DNA of 56,654 nucleotides from Clostridia bacterium (GCA_017615475.1 JAGAAC010000039.1:1-56654), one strand, 5' to 3'. Positions 8,164 to 19,028 are shown, numbered from the stretch's first letter. A program made the numbers and translations. Notes: generated from the letters alone by a model not told the origin.

Positions 8164-8991
8164 TCAGATCGTTTCCACCCGTACACGCCAGAGGTCATGC
8201 ATATTCTCTTCTGTCAGCTCAATCCGCAGTTCCGCCTCTGTGGCATCCTCAATATCCATGTAGGTCAGGCCGCCGTCTTCGGACACCTGCCACTGGTAAG
8301 TAAAGCTCCGTCCCTCCGGATCATCCACAATGGCATCCAGCACCATGATGTTATCCTCGACCAGGGTAGCTTTCACGGTTACGGTGATCTGCGGTTCTTC
8401 GTCTTCACCTTCCGGATCCGCGGTTCCTTCCGCCGCGCAGCCTTCCGCTGCGGGTGTTTCGGGAGCTTCGGTTTCCCCGTCCTCAGTATCGGGCGTTTCA
8501 TCAGCAGGTGCTTCCGTTACCGGTTCTTCACCGGGCACCTGCTCTTCTCCGGGTTCTCCGGCTTCCGGTTCCTCCGCAGCGGGCTCTTCCGCCGCAGGTA
8601 TATCAGCAGCAGGCTCTGCCGCCGCGGGCGTTTCCTCAGCAGGGGGTTCAGCCGCCGGCTCTGCCGTTGGAGCTTCTGATGCCTGTTCTTCCGGAGTCGG
8701 TGCCGGATCTTCTTCAGGCGTCGTTTCCGGCGTTTCCGCGGCAGCAGCTTCAGGCGTCACATCATCCCGGTTTTCATCGGGAGCAACCGTCGTCGGCGGG
8801 TTTTCAGTGATCTCTTCCGGTACGATTTCCGCCGGTTCTTCCGGCACGGTTTCCGCAGGCGCTTCCGTTGTTACCGGAGCTGGAGTGATCTCTTCGGGCA
8901 CCGGTGTTTCCTCAGCAAAGGAAGGTACGGAAACGCAGACCATTACCACAGCCAGAATCATCGACAGGATCATTCTGATGCGCCTGGTCAT
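8164..8991 (-). CDS. Secreted acidic Ala/Glu/Pro-rich protein with C-terminal Ig-like domain (275 aa)
   Basis: An N-terminal signal peptide (RRIRMILSMILAVVMVCVSVPSFAEE) is followed by about 160 residues of low-complexity EEPAAE/ETPA sequence, probably an extended wall-spanning or spacer stalk. The last ~75 residues contain FTYQWQVSEDGGLTYMDIEDA, which resembles the bacterial Ig-like modules of clostridial surface proteins (YQWQ.S.DGG.TW.DI). There is no LPXTG motif or C-terminal membrane segment, so it is secreted or held noncovalently. I chose ATG at 8989-8991 because a perfect AGGAGGTGA lies 8 nt upstream; an upstream GTG at 9000 overlaps that site. It is 89 nt downstream of the giant adhesin and probably shares its transcript. 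The specific function is unknown. Confidence 0.8.
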   Translation of the reverse strand: MTRRIRMILSMILAVVMVCVSVPSFAEETPVPEEITPAPVTTEAPAETVPEEPAEIVPEEITENPPTTVAPDENRDDVTPEAAAAETPETTPEEDPAPTPEEQASEAPTAEPAAEPPAEETPAAAEPAADIPAAEEPAAEEPEAGEPGEEQVPGEEPVTEAPADETPDTEDGETEAPETPAAEGCAAEGTADPEGEDEEPQITVTVKATLVEDNIMVLDAIVDDPEGRSFTYQWQVSEDGGLTYMDIEDATEAELRIELTEENMHDLWRVRVETI

Positions 8992-9080
8992 TTCCGTCAC
9001 CTCCTTTCGTGACAGGTCCCGGTTGTCCTCCTATACTCTCTTTCGTCTGTATTATACACCAAAACTAGTTGCACGGACGG

Positions 9081-12000
9081 TTACATACAATTATTTTTCC
9101 ATTTTTTTCTTCTCACCAGCAGCAGGACCATCGCCAGCAGGATCATTCCCAGTCCGCCGGCTGTGTAGAGCGTCGTGCCTTCCCCGCCGGTACTCGGCAG
9201 CGCAAGCCCCGGTCTGTTCCTCACTGTAAAGGTGGCAGTATCCGCGTCATAGGTTACATGACCTGTGTCGCTAAAGATGATTTCACCGTTCCGCACCCTG
9301 AATCCCGCAGGCATGCCCAGCGCTATGTATCCGGCAGGCGCTTTGATTTCCTCCAGCGTGTACGATCCGTCTGTCAGTCCGTCCACCGAAGCCCGGCCCT
9401 TTTCTTCTCCTTCCGTGCCTACGGTGATCCCTTCCTTAAACACTTCCCAGCTTGTCCCGTTCAGCTTCAAAAGCCGGAATTCCGCGTCCGCCAGTGCTTC
9501 GCCGGTATCCGCGTCAATCTTCAGGAGATGGATCTCTGTCCGGCTGTTCGTGATGACCACATGGTTTTCCTCATCCGGTTCGCTCACCAGGGCCTGCCAG
9601 GTCTTTCCGCCGAGCGTAACCATATCGTCCGTCACGTCCGCCGTCTCCCGGCCGTCCGTAATACTCAGTTCGCGGATGCTGTAGGTAATGAGATTGCCAT
9701 CCTCGTCATAGACCGGCAGTTCATCGAAGGTGCGCTCCGCAATCCTGGCGTCTTCCCCGAAAGTAAGGGTGTGCGGATTGCCTTCCTCATCCTCCGCCGG
9801 TTCCGGATCTCCGCCGTTCACACTGCCGTACAGTCCCACGGTGATCTCCGTTACTTCCGACGGCCAGTGCACTGCTGCTCCGTTCTGCTTCCAGGTCTTT
9901 TCCGCGGAGATGGATGTGATCTCAATGTTGGTAAAAGTGACACTGTCCAGGGGATCATCTTCGAGGGAGACCTGCTTGCCTTCCTCATCGCTGTAAACCG
10001 CATCGCCGTCCTGCTTCCAGCCGTCCGGCAGATTGATTTCCTCCACTTCATAGGTGGTTCCGAACGGGATACCGTCAATGAACACCGTACCCGTTCCCTC
10101 AATCGTCACGGTGAATTCCGCGTTTTCTCCCTCGCAGGTGAAATCACTGATGGTGCCGTTTTCCACCTCCAGGTCCAGCATCTTCAGCTCAATGCCCGGA
10201 GGCAGCAGCATCTCGACGTGGAACTCAAAGGTCTTTTCCGCAGCGGCTTCTATGCTGGCTTCAGGAACCTGTTTGACGATCTCCAGCGGGCCGAAGTGGG
10301 AGGTGTTCTCCACCTTCAGCTTGTTGGGCCCGTCCCTCGTCAGCAGCACCCCGGTTCCCATGTCGGTCCAGTCGCTGTCATTGTGGCCCTGCTTATAGTA
10401 GGTCACAGGTTCAAACACGTCGGTGGTCAGGTATACGTTACCGGCCCGGTCCATATAGCCGGTTTCCACGATCCGGTATTCATACTGCTTCTGTCCGTTT
10501 CCGTTCGGGAAGATCGCCACCTTGTCGATGGTTGCCTTCCAGTCATTATCCCTGCTCAGCACGATCCGGTTGGTAAGCTGGTTGTATACGTCGGAGCCGC
10601 TTGTGATGAAGTGGTTCTGCGACAGACTGCCCAGTTCCATCTCCGTGTTGATCACGGACAGGTAATCCTCATACGGTCCGTTGGATCCATATTCCCTGCG
10701 TTCCACCCGGACATAGACTTCCTGCACATTGGCAGCCACCCGGTCATCCGCCCAGCCCTTCTCGATATCCAGGGAAGTACCGGGGACGTTCAGCATACGG
10801 TCCTGATCCTGCGCTGTCTGCAGTTCCGAAACACGCACCTTGTTGCCGTTCGCGTCCCAGGCATAAGGCAGCCAGGATGTCCACTGCCCGCCGATCGGGT
10901 TCAGGTTCCCGTCATACACCTGTACTTCCTTGTAGATATACTGGTACCGGACGACAATGATCGAGTTGTCCGCCTTCCTGTAAAGCCCCTTGGTAGGCAG
11001 GCCGTGATATATGTTATTGTCCTCAACGTTGAAGTTCCAGGAGCCTCGGGAGCTGACCGCGAACGGATTGGGATTGTCAACATAGTCATTTCCCGCCGCG
11101 TCATAGCCAAGCTTTATCGGTTTGCCGTAATTCTGCCAGCCGGTAATGTAGACGTCTTCTCCCGAACTGTAATCGATGGTCCGCCGCATCATCTGCAGCT
11201 CAATGATCATATTGCTCTGGGACTGATCCTCACCCGTGGTGGTATACAGACTCTGCCCGCCGTTGCCGTTATCCCTGTATTCAAGGAATTTCTTCTTCAG
11301 GTCCATCTGCATATAACCGGGCAGCTTGTTCAGGATCTTGATCTCACCGTGATTGCCGATATTCGCGTTCCGCGGCTGCTGGAAGTGAACCAGGGAACTC
11401 CAGTTGCCTGTATCGATGACGTCACGGCACTTATAGCCTTCAATCATGATCGGGAATTCATCGATCAGCGGATCCGTCCGGACATGTTCGTCCGCGGAAT
11501 CCCAGTTAGGCTTGGTCAGCGGGGTTTCAATAACGAAATACCGGTATTCTTCCGGCAGGTCTACCGGGCATTCCCAGGTCCAGTTGTTATTGTAGCTCAG
11601 CCAGATCCTCGTATAGTCAAATCCGGTATCGTCCTCATAAGGCTGCGGATTTCCCCAGCCGGTGGCCGGAATATAGGCCAGCGCGAAGGAAGCGGCCGGA
11701 AGATCCTTTGTCTCCTCGACGGGAACGCCCATCCACTCCTTGGTGACCCGGATGGACTTCACCTTCGTGGTCACGTTGGTAACCGTGATCACTTCTTCGC
11801 CGTCTTCATTGAATTCAGAGTCGTAAGACGAGAGATACCGCTTATACCGGTCATCCGGCACATAGTTTGTGCCGTCATAGCTGAACCGCAGTTCTCCGTT
11901 TTCATAAACATTGTAGGAAGTCTCCCGAACCGTATAGTCGATCAGCTTTGCTTCACCGTTCTCATCGACCATAAACTTCGGCAGGTTTGCGAAAGTCCTT

Positions 12001-15000
12001 TCCTCAGCGGGTGTATCCTTCCGGATGATGAGATGATCCCCTGTCGGAGTTTCATCCGCCAGCAGCTGGAAAGATGCTTCCCAGGTGAAGGAATCATCGT
12101 CCGCAAAGTCAGGCCAGTTCTTTTCCACGATCACCGTTGCCGTTTCAGTCTCGTTGGTGATCGTTGCCATGCCATGGTTCAGGTAATCCCCGGTCATGGT
12201 CACCGCGCCGCCTTCGGTTTTGTACATGGCAGCCAGCGTTTCCCCGTCCGTGATCCAGCCGTCCTCCGGCACTTCGCCGTCCACCAGTTCACCGAAGTAC
12301 ACACCGGTTTCCTCAACGCTGTAGGTGTAGGCTGTCCGCTCTTCCTCCGGCAGTTCTCCGTTCACATACTTGTCCAGGCCTTCCCAGTATACCTGCCAGT
12401 TGTCTTCCGCCTTCAGCGTTACGGTGTCGACGACCTCAGGTTCTCCGTCGCCTGCCTGCCGTTTCAGCACAAACTGTACCGCGGTGGCTTCCAGAATATA
12501 GTCCGCGGTTCCCCAGTCCTTGTTCGCGGTAATGTCCACTACAGGCTTCCTGGGGTTAATAAAGGACGCGTCAACCGTCACGTTTTCGCCGCCCTCTATG
12601 GTACCGCTGGCGTTTTCAAATTCCGGTTCATAGTATTCCGGCGTGTAATCGGCTTCCGTAATGTTGTATTCCGTGCCGTTCGCCAGGTTCTTAATGGTCA
12701 GGCTTTCGCTATGCTTCAGTTCAACGGTGGCGGTTCCGTCCGTAAATGTCAGGGTTCCCTCCCGATTAACGCCGCCGGAAGTCATCACGGTATCAAAGGT
12801 TTCCTCCCCTGTGTGACCGGGCAGCGTCACGGTAAAGGTGAACACCTGATCCTCATTGATCTCCTCGCCGGTGACCGTTTTGGAGATCTTCAGGTCCGCA
12901 AAGGTATCCAGCGTGTTGGTAAAGTCAACATGCTTTGTGTTGGCGGCCTCAATGGTGCCGTCCTCACCTTCCCGTTCAGCCGTATATCCCTCCGCGTCCT
13001 CGGTGACCGTAAATGAGGCGCCTTCCGGAAGCTCCAGGGCCTTCTTCATTTCCCCGTTTGTCAGGGTGAAGGTCGCGGTGCCGCCGGTGAACGTCATTGC
13101 GCCGTAATCCCCGTCCGGGATCGGCTGGCCCTCCGCGTCCACAACATTCACGGTAAATGTGAATGCCTTCGTCAGGTCTGCCGCGTTACCTTCGATCTTT
13201 TTGGAAACGATCAGGTTGCCTGTTGTCGGATTGATATAGGTATTGGTAATCGTCAGCACGGCATCCTCAATATCCGGTGCCGCGACAGGCGCGCCTGCCT
13301 CATCGTCATAGCCCGCCGGAACGTTCTCTTCCTCAACCGCGTAATAATACGGCTGTCCGTGTTCGTCATAAACGTCCAGTTCCCCGACAACCTTTGTCCA
13401 GTCTTCCGACAGGCTTACCGTAACGGTCTCCGACCAGGCCTCGTCCTTGCTGTAGCCTTCCGGCAGCGTGGACGCGCGCAGCCTGCCGACGCCCGATGTG
13501 AAGCCGGCGGAAGCGGTATACCTTGCCGCCCTTAAGCCGGCGGTCAGTCCGTGCGGTTCATCTGTCCGTCCGGACACGCCGATGCCCTCAACCGTTATCG
13601 GGCTGGTAAAGCCGTTGGGGAACCAGGGATCCAGCGCCTCGATCGTGATATCCCCTTCCCGCTGGATGGTATAGTTGTACACATGCCTGCCGGCTCCCTG
13701 GAATGTGGTCACCCGCTGGCCGTTGATGTAAAGCTGGCTGCTGAGATCATTGGTGGAGTACGCGATCTCAATGATAGTCCCGACCGCGAATTCCTTTTCA
13801 TAAACGTCTGTGATAATGTTCCAGGAAACACCACGCTGCTGGATATGCTTCGCGGTCACCTTGACAAAGCGGCCGTAGGTGCTGGTAAATTCAGCGTTCG
13901 TTGTTCCGTTGGAGTATACGGTAACCGTCATGGGCTCCGTTGTGCTGGCATAGCTGTAGCCGGAAGGCGGAGCGCCGTTGGACACAGTGGCTGTAACCGT
14001 ATAGGTACCGGCGGGCAGGGTGTTTTCCCCGGGCTCCAGCTGGTAGGTGGTTCCGTTGCCTGTGCAGGAATAGGTCACCGCGAATCCCGAAGGCAGCGCC
14101 GGGGAATTCGGCAGGCCGGCGGAAACATGCGTGATGTTCAGCGTGCCCGCGTTCTGGGAATAGAAGCTGGTAAACTCTGCGGTTACAACGTTGTTTTCAG
14201 GCACGTTGATCGTAACGGGATCCGATGTGAAGCTGTAGGTATACCCGAAGGGAGCACCGCCGTTTGTGACAGTCGCGGTCACGGTATACCGTCCCGGCGG
14301 CAGGGAATAGGATCCTGCCGGCACATCGGAAGCGGACACCGGTCCGACGTAGGAATAGGTCGCGGTAAAGCCTTCCGGCAGTTCCGGGGAGGCCGGGATT
14401 CCGGAGGTGATATGCGATATGTGCAGGACACCCTCCTCCGGTTCCGGAGGAGCTTCCTTCTTGTAGCGGACAAGCTTCAGGGTAAGCGTTTCATTGTCGT
14501 AATGGGCCGCGTCGTCAGACCAGATCTTTTTCACGGTCGTTTCGGTCTTGGCGGCCGCGTTGGTGATGGTCACCTTTCCGTCCGAGAAATCAACCTCGTC
14601 CTGGGAAGGCTCTTCCTTTTCGGCGGTCTGGATGTACTGGCTGATGATATTCACACCGTTCTCGGTCACAGACGTTTCTTTGGCGAAATAGTCCAGCTCC
14701 CATTCATTGCCGTTATCATCCCGCCAGGCCCCGGGCATGCCTGTGAAGGTATCTGTCCAGTCCTCCGCGGCATCATTCGTACTCATGACCAGCACCTTCT
14801 GCATGGTCGGGTCAAAGATCGGGTCGCCGTCCACGGGCAGGTATTCCTCATAGTCCGGCCAGGGAGCCAGGTTGGCCACCGGCTCGCCGTTATTTGTTTT
14901 CTGCCGCTTCGCGTAATACAGTTCGAAGGTCACCACGGCATTCGCCGGAACCGGTGTGCCGTCCGCCCAGATCTTCTCCACTTCCAGGCTGGTATGACTG

Positions 15001-18000
15001 GTGTTGACGTAGACGTTGTAAATGTAGAACTCAATAATTCCGTTTTTCTTCTCCACGTTGTCCAGCCGTTTGAAGGTGCCAACCACCTCGGGAACCGCGG
15101 CGTACACCGGATCATCCATAGTGTAGATCTTGCTCAGGTGCCGCGGATCCGGATAGGCTACCTTGTCGTCATACTTGTTGCCGCGGCGGACGTATTCAGT
15201 GGCGATATAGGTTTCCTTGTATTCCCAGGTGTCACCCGACGTGTCCACAAAGGACTGGGCAATGGTGCTCTTGTCTTCCGTCACGTAATACATACCGGGT
15301 TTGATGGCATAGTCATACACGACCGTCATGCCGTTGGGCCCGACAGCGATATTCTTGGAATGGTATTTGGTATAGCCGTTAGGAATGAACTCCGTTCCGT
15401 ACTGGTTGACGTTGACCTCCGCCACGATATTGGGATTGGCCACCAGGCCGTTCGCGTCTTTGGCCGTGTTCCCGTAAATATCCACGCTGTGGATGATCTT
15501 CTCGGCCGGATGGACCAGCAGTCCGTTTTCATCCACGATCTGCTTCGTCACTTCCAGCGCCACGACGTTCGTGCTGGCCGCTTCGGTGTCGCCGCCCAGG
15601 ATAAAGTCCATGCCGCTGCCGTCGATGATGCCGCCGCTCTGCCACAGGTCATAGTTCCAGTGGACAGGCGGGCATTCATTGAGCGTGTCATAGTAGGTGA
15701 AGCTGGCCGTCATATCCACGTCCATGTTCAGGGACAGCGGCTTATAGGTACCGTCAGCCATCTTTTCATACAGCTGGCCCCGGTCCGGATCCACCATGTT
15801 GAAATCTTCGTTCTTGACCGCCGAGACCACATAGGTGATCTGGTTGTTCAGCCGTTCACGCTTCATGCGGTCGGAGTTGGTATCCTCCCACCAGTTATAG
15901 GCCGTACTGACTTCCGCCACCTTGAACCGGCCCTCGATACGGACCTGTACGGCACTGACGTCGTTATGGGCGTTGGAGGAATAGCCTGTGATGACGAACG
16001 CGTCATCCAGCTCGTTGTTGTTCTTGTCATACGCCTTGATCGTGGCGTGCTTCATGTCCTCCGGATCAATTTTGACATTGGTGCTGAGGTTCAGCGAGGT
16101 GTTTGTGGTAACGGTGTATTCGATCATCTCGCCCGTTTCCGGATCCTGGTAATAATACGTACCGTACGCCAGGGGCACATTGACCCTGGATTCACCGGCT
16201 ATGGAGATGTCGATATGGTTTACGGAATGGTTCCGGGCAATGGGGTCCCCGACCTCCGTCGGGTCCGCGAACAGAATCTCCACGCCGTTGTCCGCCGACT
16301 GCTGGCCCACCAGGCGTACAGGCACGCCGTTGCTGTTCAGCTCAACGCCCAGGTGATTATTGCCGTTCCAGGGTTCCGTATAAACCTGCTGGTTGTAATA
16401 GTTCACACTGGCGCTGTTCTGGGAGCTTGTAGGCCTGTTGATGGTGTTGGGATAATTGATGTTGCCCTCGTCGTCCCGCCAGGCCTGATTATAATGCGGA
16501 TCAAGGGAAACATTTCCGCTGTTTTCCTCGGACAGGGCGTTGGCCTGGCTCGGATCCAGGTACCGCCTGTAATAGTCAGACGGCAGCTGGTCGGAAGTAT
16601 ATCCGGCGGCTTCCGACCTGAAGTAGATATGCTTGTTCGGATTGGTTCCGTCAACGGTCCACAGCATGGGGTTGTCCACCGCCACGCGGTTGTTCACGGG
16701 ATCATATTCCACGCGTGTCAGGGTGGCGTCGTTGTTGACGATATAGTATTCCCCGTCATATTTCACAAGGACCATGTATTCCTTGCCGTTTTCCATGACC
16801 GGGTCCGCAAAATTCAGGCTGAAGACGTCATCGTTTGAGCTCCGGGCGTACCATCCGGCAAAACCGGAACCGCCGTTGAACTCGTTCAGCCAGAAGGTAA
16901 CGCCGCCGCTGTCCGTTGACAGCAGGTAGCCGTTTCCGTTTCGCGTTACCCGGAATCCCTGGGGCGTGTCGCTCAGGCCCGCGTGCGCCCGGCTGGCATC
17001 GCGGCGGTCCAGGCGCATATACTTCTTGTTGCCATCAGAGTCTGTTGTGAAAATGTTATAGACGCCTTCCTGGTCTGTCGCCTCAAAGGTCCAGACCGCC
17101 GCGTCATTGGCGTTCCTGGACTTATGGAACAGGTTTGTGGTGGCGCTGTCAATGGTGCTCGTCACATACTGCCCGTTATGGCTCATGGTGAACCTTCTGC
17201 TGTCCAGGTCGCCCAGGTCGTTCTGGGGCTGGCTGGAAGGCATGGTGATCACACCGTATACCGAGAAGGAATCTGTTTCAAACTGAATGCCGTCCTGGGC
17301 GCTGATCTCCGTGTCCAGGATATCCGGCTCCTCCTCGGCGAAGTGTACCACCAGCAGTTCGTCTGTTTTCTCGTCCGGCGTATCCGCCAGGCTGATCTTC
17401 ACGGACACACTGCCTTCCGGTTCGATCTTCTGCCCGCCGGACAGGATCTCAATATCGAAGAACCGTCCGTACTGGTCTTCACCGATATATACGCCCTCCC
17501 CTTCGCCGGGCGCTTTCTGTTCAGACTGCTCCAGGGCCGCCTTCACAGCCTTTTGCAGGTGTTCCGCGTACCGCGGGTCTCCGGGCTGCAGTTCCGTCAC
17601 TGCCAGTTCCGCGTCCGCCGGGATCTCCGCGTCGGGACCATAGGTCACGCTGATCTCATAGGTGTTCCCGTCCGCAGCCAGCACCTTCTGGGTAATCTTT
17701 TTCCGCTGCACCACACCGAACACGGAGAAGCTGCCGGAGCTGAAGGATACCGTGTCGATCGCTTCGCTGTTCCGCTTTGCTTCGTCCTCATTCGAATCCG
17801 TTTCGGATTCAATGACGACCGCCTCATGATTTTCAATATGAACTGCCTGGACGTCATGCTCTTCCGTCAGTTCAATGACGTCCCGGAAGAGGATCTGCAC
17901 ATCCACGTCCGCCTGCGGTTCCACTTCCTCCCCGCCGCTGACAAAAGTGATGTCAAAATACCGCTCCAGGGTGATCTCGCTCCAGTCCTCACCCAGCGTT

Positions 18001-19028
18001 TCTTCCGTCATGCCGCTGTAAAGGGCATATTCCGGTGTACCCTGTCTGATCTCCCGGACCTTCATTTCCGTATCTTCCGGGAAACCAGCTTCCGGACCGT
18101 AGGAGGCAGTCACAGTATAGTCGCTTGCTGAGAATTCCTGTGTCACTGTGCCGATCTGCACCCGTTCCAGCAGGGCATAGCCAAAGGGTTCCATCCCGTA
18201 GTCCGTGATGATAACCGTCCCGTCCTGCGCCTCCAGGACCCCGGCATTGTCCCCCGCCCGGAACCACTCCGCGCCTTTCGGTGCCTCATGCGTTGTGAAG
18301 CTCAGCGTCAAACCGGCCTGCGGATGAATCTCGTTTCCGTCCGTGTCTTTTAGGGCCGGCATCCAGAACCGGTTGCCCTCATCGGCCACCTGCCGCTGCC
18401 AGGTATCGTTTTCCTCATTCCGGATCAGCTTCGCGGCGGATTTCAGGGCAGCATAAAGCTCCGCGCCTTTCACCGGCATAAGGGACAGCACGGTGTTTTC
18501 CGGGAGGCACGCCTCCGCGGGATATTCGATTCTTACGGTACCTTCCGCCGTCTCCAGGGTCAGCGTTCCGGGGAAATATACGCTCTCCGGTTCCGCGCCG
18601 GTTTCTTCTGTCTGATCGTTGTTTGTATTGTCTCCGGCTTCTGCCGCCGTTTCTTCTTCATCCGGATTCTCCGGCAGTTCCGTGTCCGTTCCGGATGCGG
18701 GCATGTCTTCAGCCGGTGTTTCCCCTGCCGGTTCGCCGGGTTCATCCGTTTCGGGGACCTCCGCCGCATCTTCCGCGGCAGGTTCGTCTGTGGCAGGCTC
18801 CGTTTCTTCACCGGTCACAGCCGCATCCGCCGGAGCGGGCGTCTCTTCCGGTGCCTCCGTATTCTTCACGGGCACTGTAACCGGATCAGAGTATATTGTC
18901 TGTGCAAAAGCGTTCAACCCGCAGGAGGAAAAAAGCAGCATGAAAGCACAGAGGAAAGCGGTCAGTCTCCTCCATCCCTTTACCTGCCGGATTTTTCGCT
19001 CCGGATCATTTCGGTTGAACATAAACAC
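9081..19028 (-). CDS. Giant LPSTG-anchored surface adhesin with many Cna-B/SpaA-type domains (3315 aa)
   Basis: The N-terminus has a long signal peptide (LTAFLCAFMLLFSSCGLNAFAQ, about residues 22-43) and an acidic, Pro-rich region to about residue 145. Next come three related modules (to about residue 600), each with V-T-Y-G-P-(D/E)-A and S-F-S-V-(F/Y)-G-V motifs. A beta-rich domain with a ricin-like look (HNGQYVTSTI..., FWLNEFNGGSG) follows, then a long series of Cna-B-like modules (e.g. VEKIWADGTPVP, VKKIWSDD, ADKDWG-like), which normally carry intramolecular isopeptide bonds. Two tandem modules beginning (L/I)HISH(I/V) lie around residues 1530-1720. The C-terminus has a SpaA-like domain with E-box YTLEEIKAPAGY, then LPSTGGEG, a membrane helix and RRKKWKNN, a canonical sortase signal. 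GAGG lies 8 nt before the ATG and it has its own promoter. It is probably a fibre- or host-binding adhesin, possibly the pilus tip. Confidence 0.9.
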   Translation of the reverse strand: MFMFNRNDPERKIRQVKGWRRLTAFLCAFMLLFSSCGLNAFAQTIYSDPVTVPVKNTEAPEETPAPADAAVTGEETEPATDEPAAEDAAEVPETDEPGEPAGETPAEDMPASGTDTELPENPDEEETAAEAGDNTNNDQTEETGAEPESVYFPGTLTLETAEGTVRIEYPAEACLPENTVLSLMPVKGAELYAALKSAAKLIRNEENDTWQRQVADEGNRFWMPALKDTDGNEIHPQAGLTLSFTTHEAPKGAEWFRAGDNAGVLEAQDGTVIITDYGMEPFGYALLERVQIGTVTQEFSASDYTVTASYGPEAGFPEDTEMKVREIRQGTPEYALYSGMTEETLGEDWSEITLERYFDITFVSGGEEVEPQADVDVQILFRDVIELTEEHDVQAVHIENHEAVVIESETDSNEDEAKRNSEAIDTVSFSSGSFSVFGVVQRKKITQKVLAADGNTYEISVTYGPDAEIPADAELAVTELQPGDPRYAEHLQKAVKAALEQSEQKAPGEGEGVYIGEDQYGRFFDIEILSGGQKIEPEGSVSVKISLADTPDEKTDELLVVHFAEEEPDILDTEISAQDGIQFETDSFSVYGVITMPSSQPQNDLGDLDSRRFTMSHNGQYVTSTIDSATTNLFHKSRNANDAAVWTFEATDQEGVYNIFTTDSDGNKKYMRLDRRDASRAHAGLSDTPQGFRVTRNGNGYLLSTDSGGVTFWLNEFNGGSGFAGWYARSSNDDVFSLNFADPVMENGKEYMVLVKYDGEYYIVNNDATLTRVEYDPVNNRVAVDNPMLWTVDGTNPNKHIYFRSEAAGYTSDQLPSDYYRRYLDPSQANALSEENSGNVSLDPHYNQAWRDDEGNINYPNTINRPTSSQNSASVNYYNQQVYTEPWNGNNHLGVELNSNGVPVRLVGQQSADNGVEILFADPTEVGDPIARNHSVNHIDISIAGESRVNVPLAYGTYYYQDPETGEMIEYTVTTNTSLNLSTNVKIDPEDMKHATIKAYDKNNNELDDAFVITGYSSNAHNDVSAVQVRIEGRFKVAEVSTAYNWWEDTNSDRMKRERLNNQITYVVSAVKNEDFNMVDPDRGQLYEKMADGTYKPLSLNMDVDMTASFTYYDTLNECPPVHWNYDLWQSGGIIDGSGMDFILGGDTEAASTNVVALEVTKQIVDENGLLVHPAEKIIHSVDIYGNTAKDANGLVANPNIVAEVNVNQYGTEFIPNGYTKYHSKNIAVGPNGMTVVYDYAIKPGMYYVTEDKSTIAQSFVDTSGDTWEYKETYIATEYVRRGNKYDDKVAYPDPRHLSKIYTMDDPVYAAVPEVVGTFKRLDNVEKKNGIIEFYIYNVYVNTSHTSLEVEKIWADGTPVPANAVVTFELYYAKRQKTNNGEPVANLAPWPDYEEYLPVDGDPIFDPTMQKVLVMSTNDAAEDWTDTFTGMPGAWRDDNGNEWELDYFAKETSVTENGVNIISQYIQTAEKEEPSQDEVDFSDGKVTITNAAAKTETTVKKIWSDDAAHYDNETLTLKLVRYKKEAPPEPEEGVLHISHITSGIPASPELPEGFTATYSYVGPVSASDVPAGSYSLPPGRYTVTATVTNGGAPFGYTYSFTSDPVTINVPENNVVTAEFTSFYSQNAGTLNITHVSAGLPNSPALPSGFAVTYSCTGNGTTYQLEPGENTLPAGTYTVTATVSNGAPPSGYSYASTTEPMTVTVYSNGTTNAEFTSTYGRFVKVTAKHIQQRGVSWNIITDVYEKEFAVGTIIEIAYSTNDLSSQLYINGQRVTTFQGAGRHVYNYTIQREGDITIEALDPWFPNGFTSPITVEGIGVSGRTDEPHGLTAGLRAARYTASAGFTSGVGRLRASTLPEGYSKDEAWSETVTVSLSEDWTKVVGELDVYDEHGQPYYYAVEEENVPAGYDDEAGAPVAAPDIEDAVLTITNTYINPTTGNLIVSKKIEGNAADLTKAFTFTVNVVDAEGQPIPDGDYGAMTFTGGTATFTLTNGEMKKALELPEGASFTVTEDAEGYTAEREGEDGTIEAANTKHVDFTNTLDTFADLKISKTVTGEEINEDQVFTFTVTLPGHTGEETFDTVMTSGGVNREGTLTFTDGTATVELKHSESLTIKNLANGTEYNITEADYTPEYYEPEFENASGTIEGGENVTVDASFINPRKPVVDITANKDWGTADYILEATAVQFVLKRQAGDGEPEVVDTVTLKAEDNWQVYWEGLDKYVNGELPEEERTAYTYSVEETGVYFGELVDGEVPEDGWITDGETLAAMYKTEGGAVTMTGDYLNHGMATITNETETATVIVEKNWPDFADDDSFTWEASFQLLADETPTGDHLIIRKDTPAEERTFANLPKFMVDENGEAKLIDYTVRETSYNVYENGELRFSYDGTNYVPDDRYKRYLSSYDSEFNEDGEEVITVTNVTTKVKSIRVTKEWMGVPVEETKDLPAASFALAYIPATGWGNPQPYEDDTGFDYTRIWLSYNNNWTWECPVDLPEEYRYFVIETPLTKPNWDSADEHVRTDPLIDEFPIMIEGYKCRDVIDTGNWSSLVHFQQPRNANIGNHGEIKILNKLPGYMQMDLKKKFLEYRDNGNGGQSLYTTTGEDQSQSNMIIELQMMRRTIDYSSGEDVYITGWQNYGKPIKLGYDAAGNDYVDNPNPFAVSSRGSWNFNVEDNNIYHGLPTKGLYRKADNSIIVVRYQYIYKEVQVYDGNLNPIGGQWTSWLPYAWDANGNKVRVSELQTAQDQDRMLNVPGTSLDIEKGWADDRVAANVQEVYVRVERREYGSNGPYEDYLSVINTEMELGSLSQNHFITSGSDVYNQLTNRIVLSRDNDWKATIDKVAIFPNGNGQKQYEYRIVETGYMDRAGNVYLTTDVFEPVTYYKQGHNDSDWTDMGTGVLLTRDGPNKLKVENTSHFGPLEIVKQVPEASIEAAAEKTFEFHVEMLLPPGIELKMLDLEVENGTISDFTCEGENAEFTVTIEGTGTVFIDGIPFGTTYEVEEINLPDGWKQDGDAVYSDEEGKQVSLEDDPLDSVTFTNIEITSISAEKTWKQNGAAVHWPSEVTEITVGLYGSVNGGDPEPAEDEEGNPHTLTFGEDARIAERTFDELPVYDEDGNLITYSIRELSITDGRETADVTDDMVTLGGKTWQALVSEPDEENHVVITNSRTEIHLLKIDADTGEALADAEFRLLKLNGTSWEVFKEGITVGTEGEEKGRASVDGLTDGSYTLEEIKAPAGYIALGMPAGFRVRNGEIIFSDTGHVTYDADTATFTVRNRPGLALPSTGGEGTTLYTAGGLGMILLAMVLLLVRRKKWKNNCM

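Noticed and set aside
8992..9080. A promoter between the giant adhesin and the 275-aa protein gene (TATAAT near 9052)
   Set aside because: No acceptable -35 hexamer or extended -10 is present at the right distance; cotranscription with the adhesin is simpler.
9069..16838. Very long plus-strand open frames (1315 and 1095 codons) opposite the giant adhesin gene
   Set aside because: They run antisense to a gene with clear domains and a sorting signal, have no ribosome sites or recognisable domains, and their composition is that of a reverse-strand shadow of GC-biased codons.
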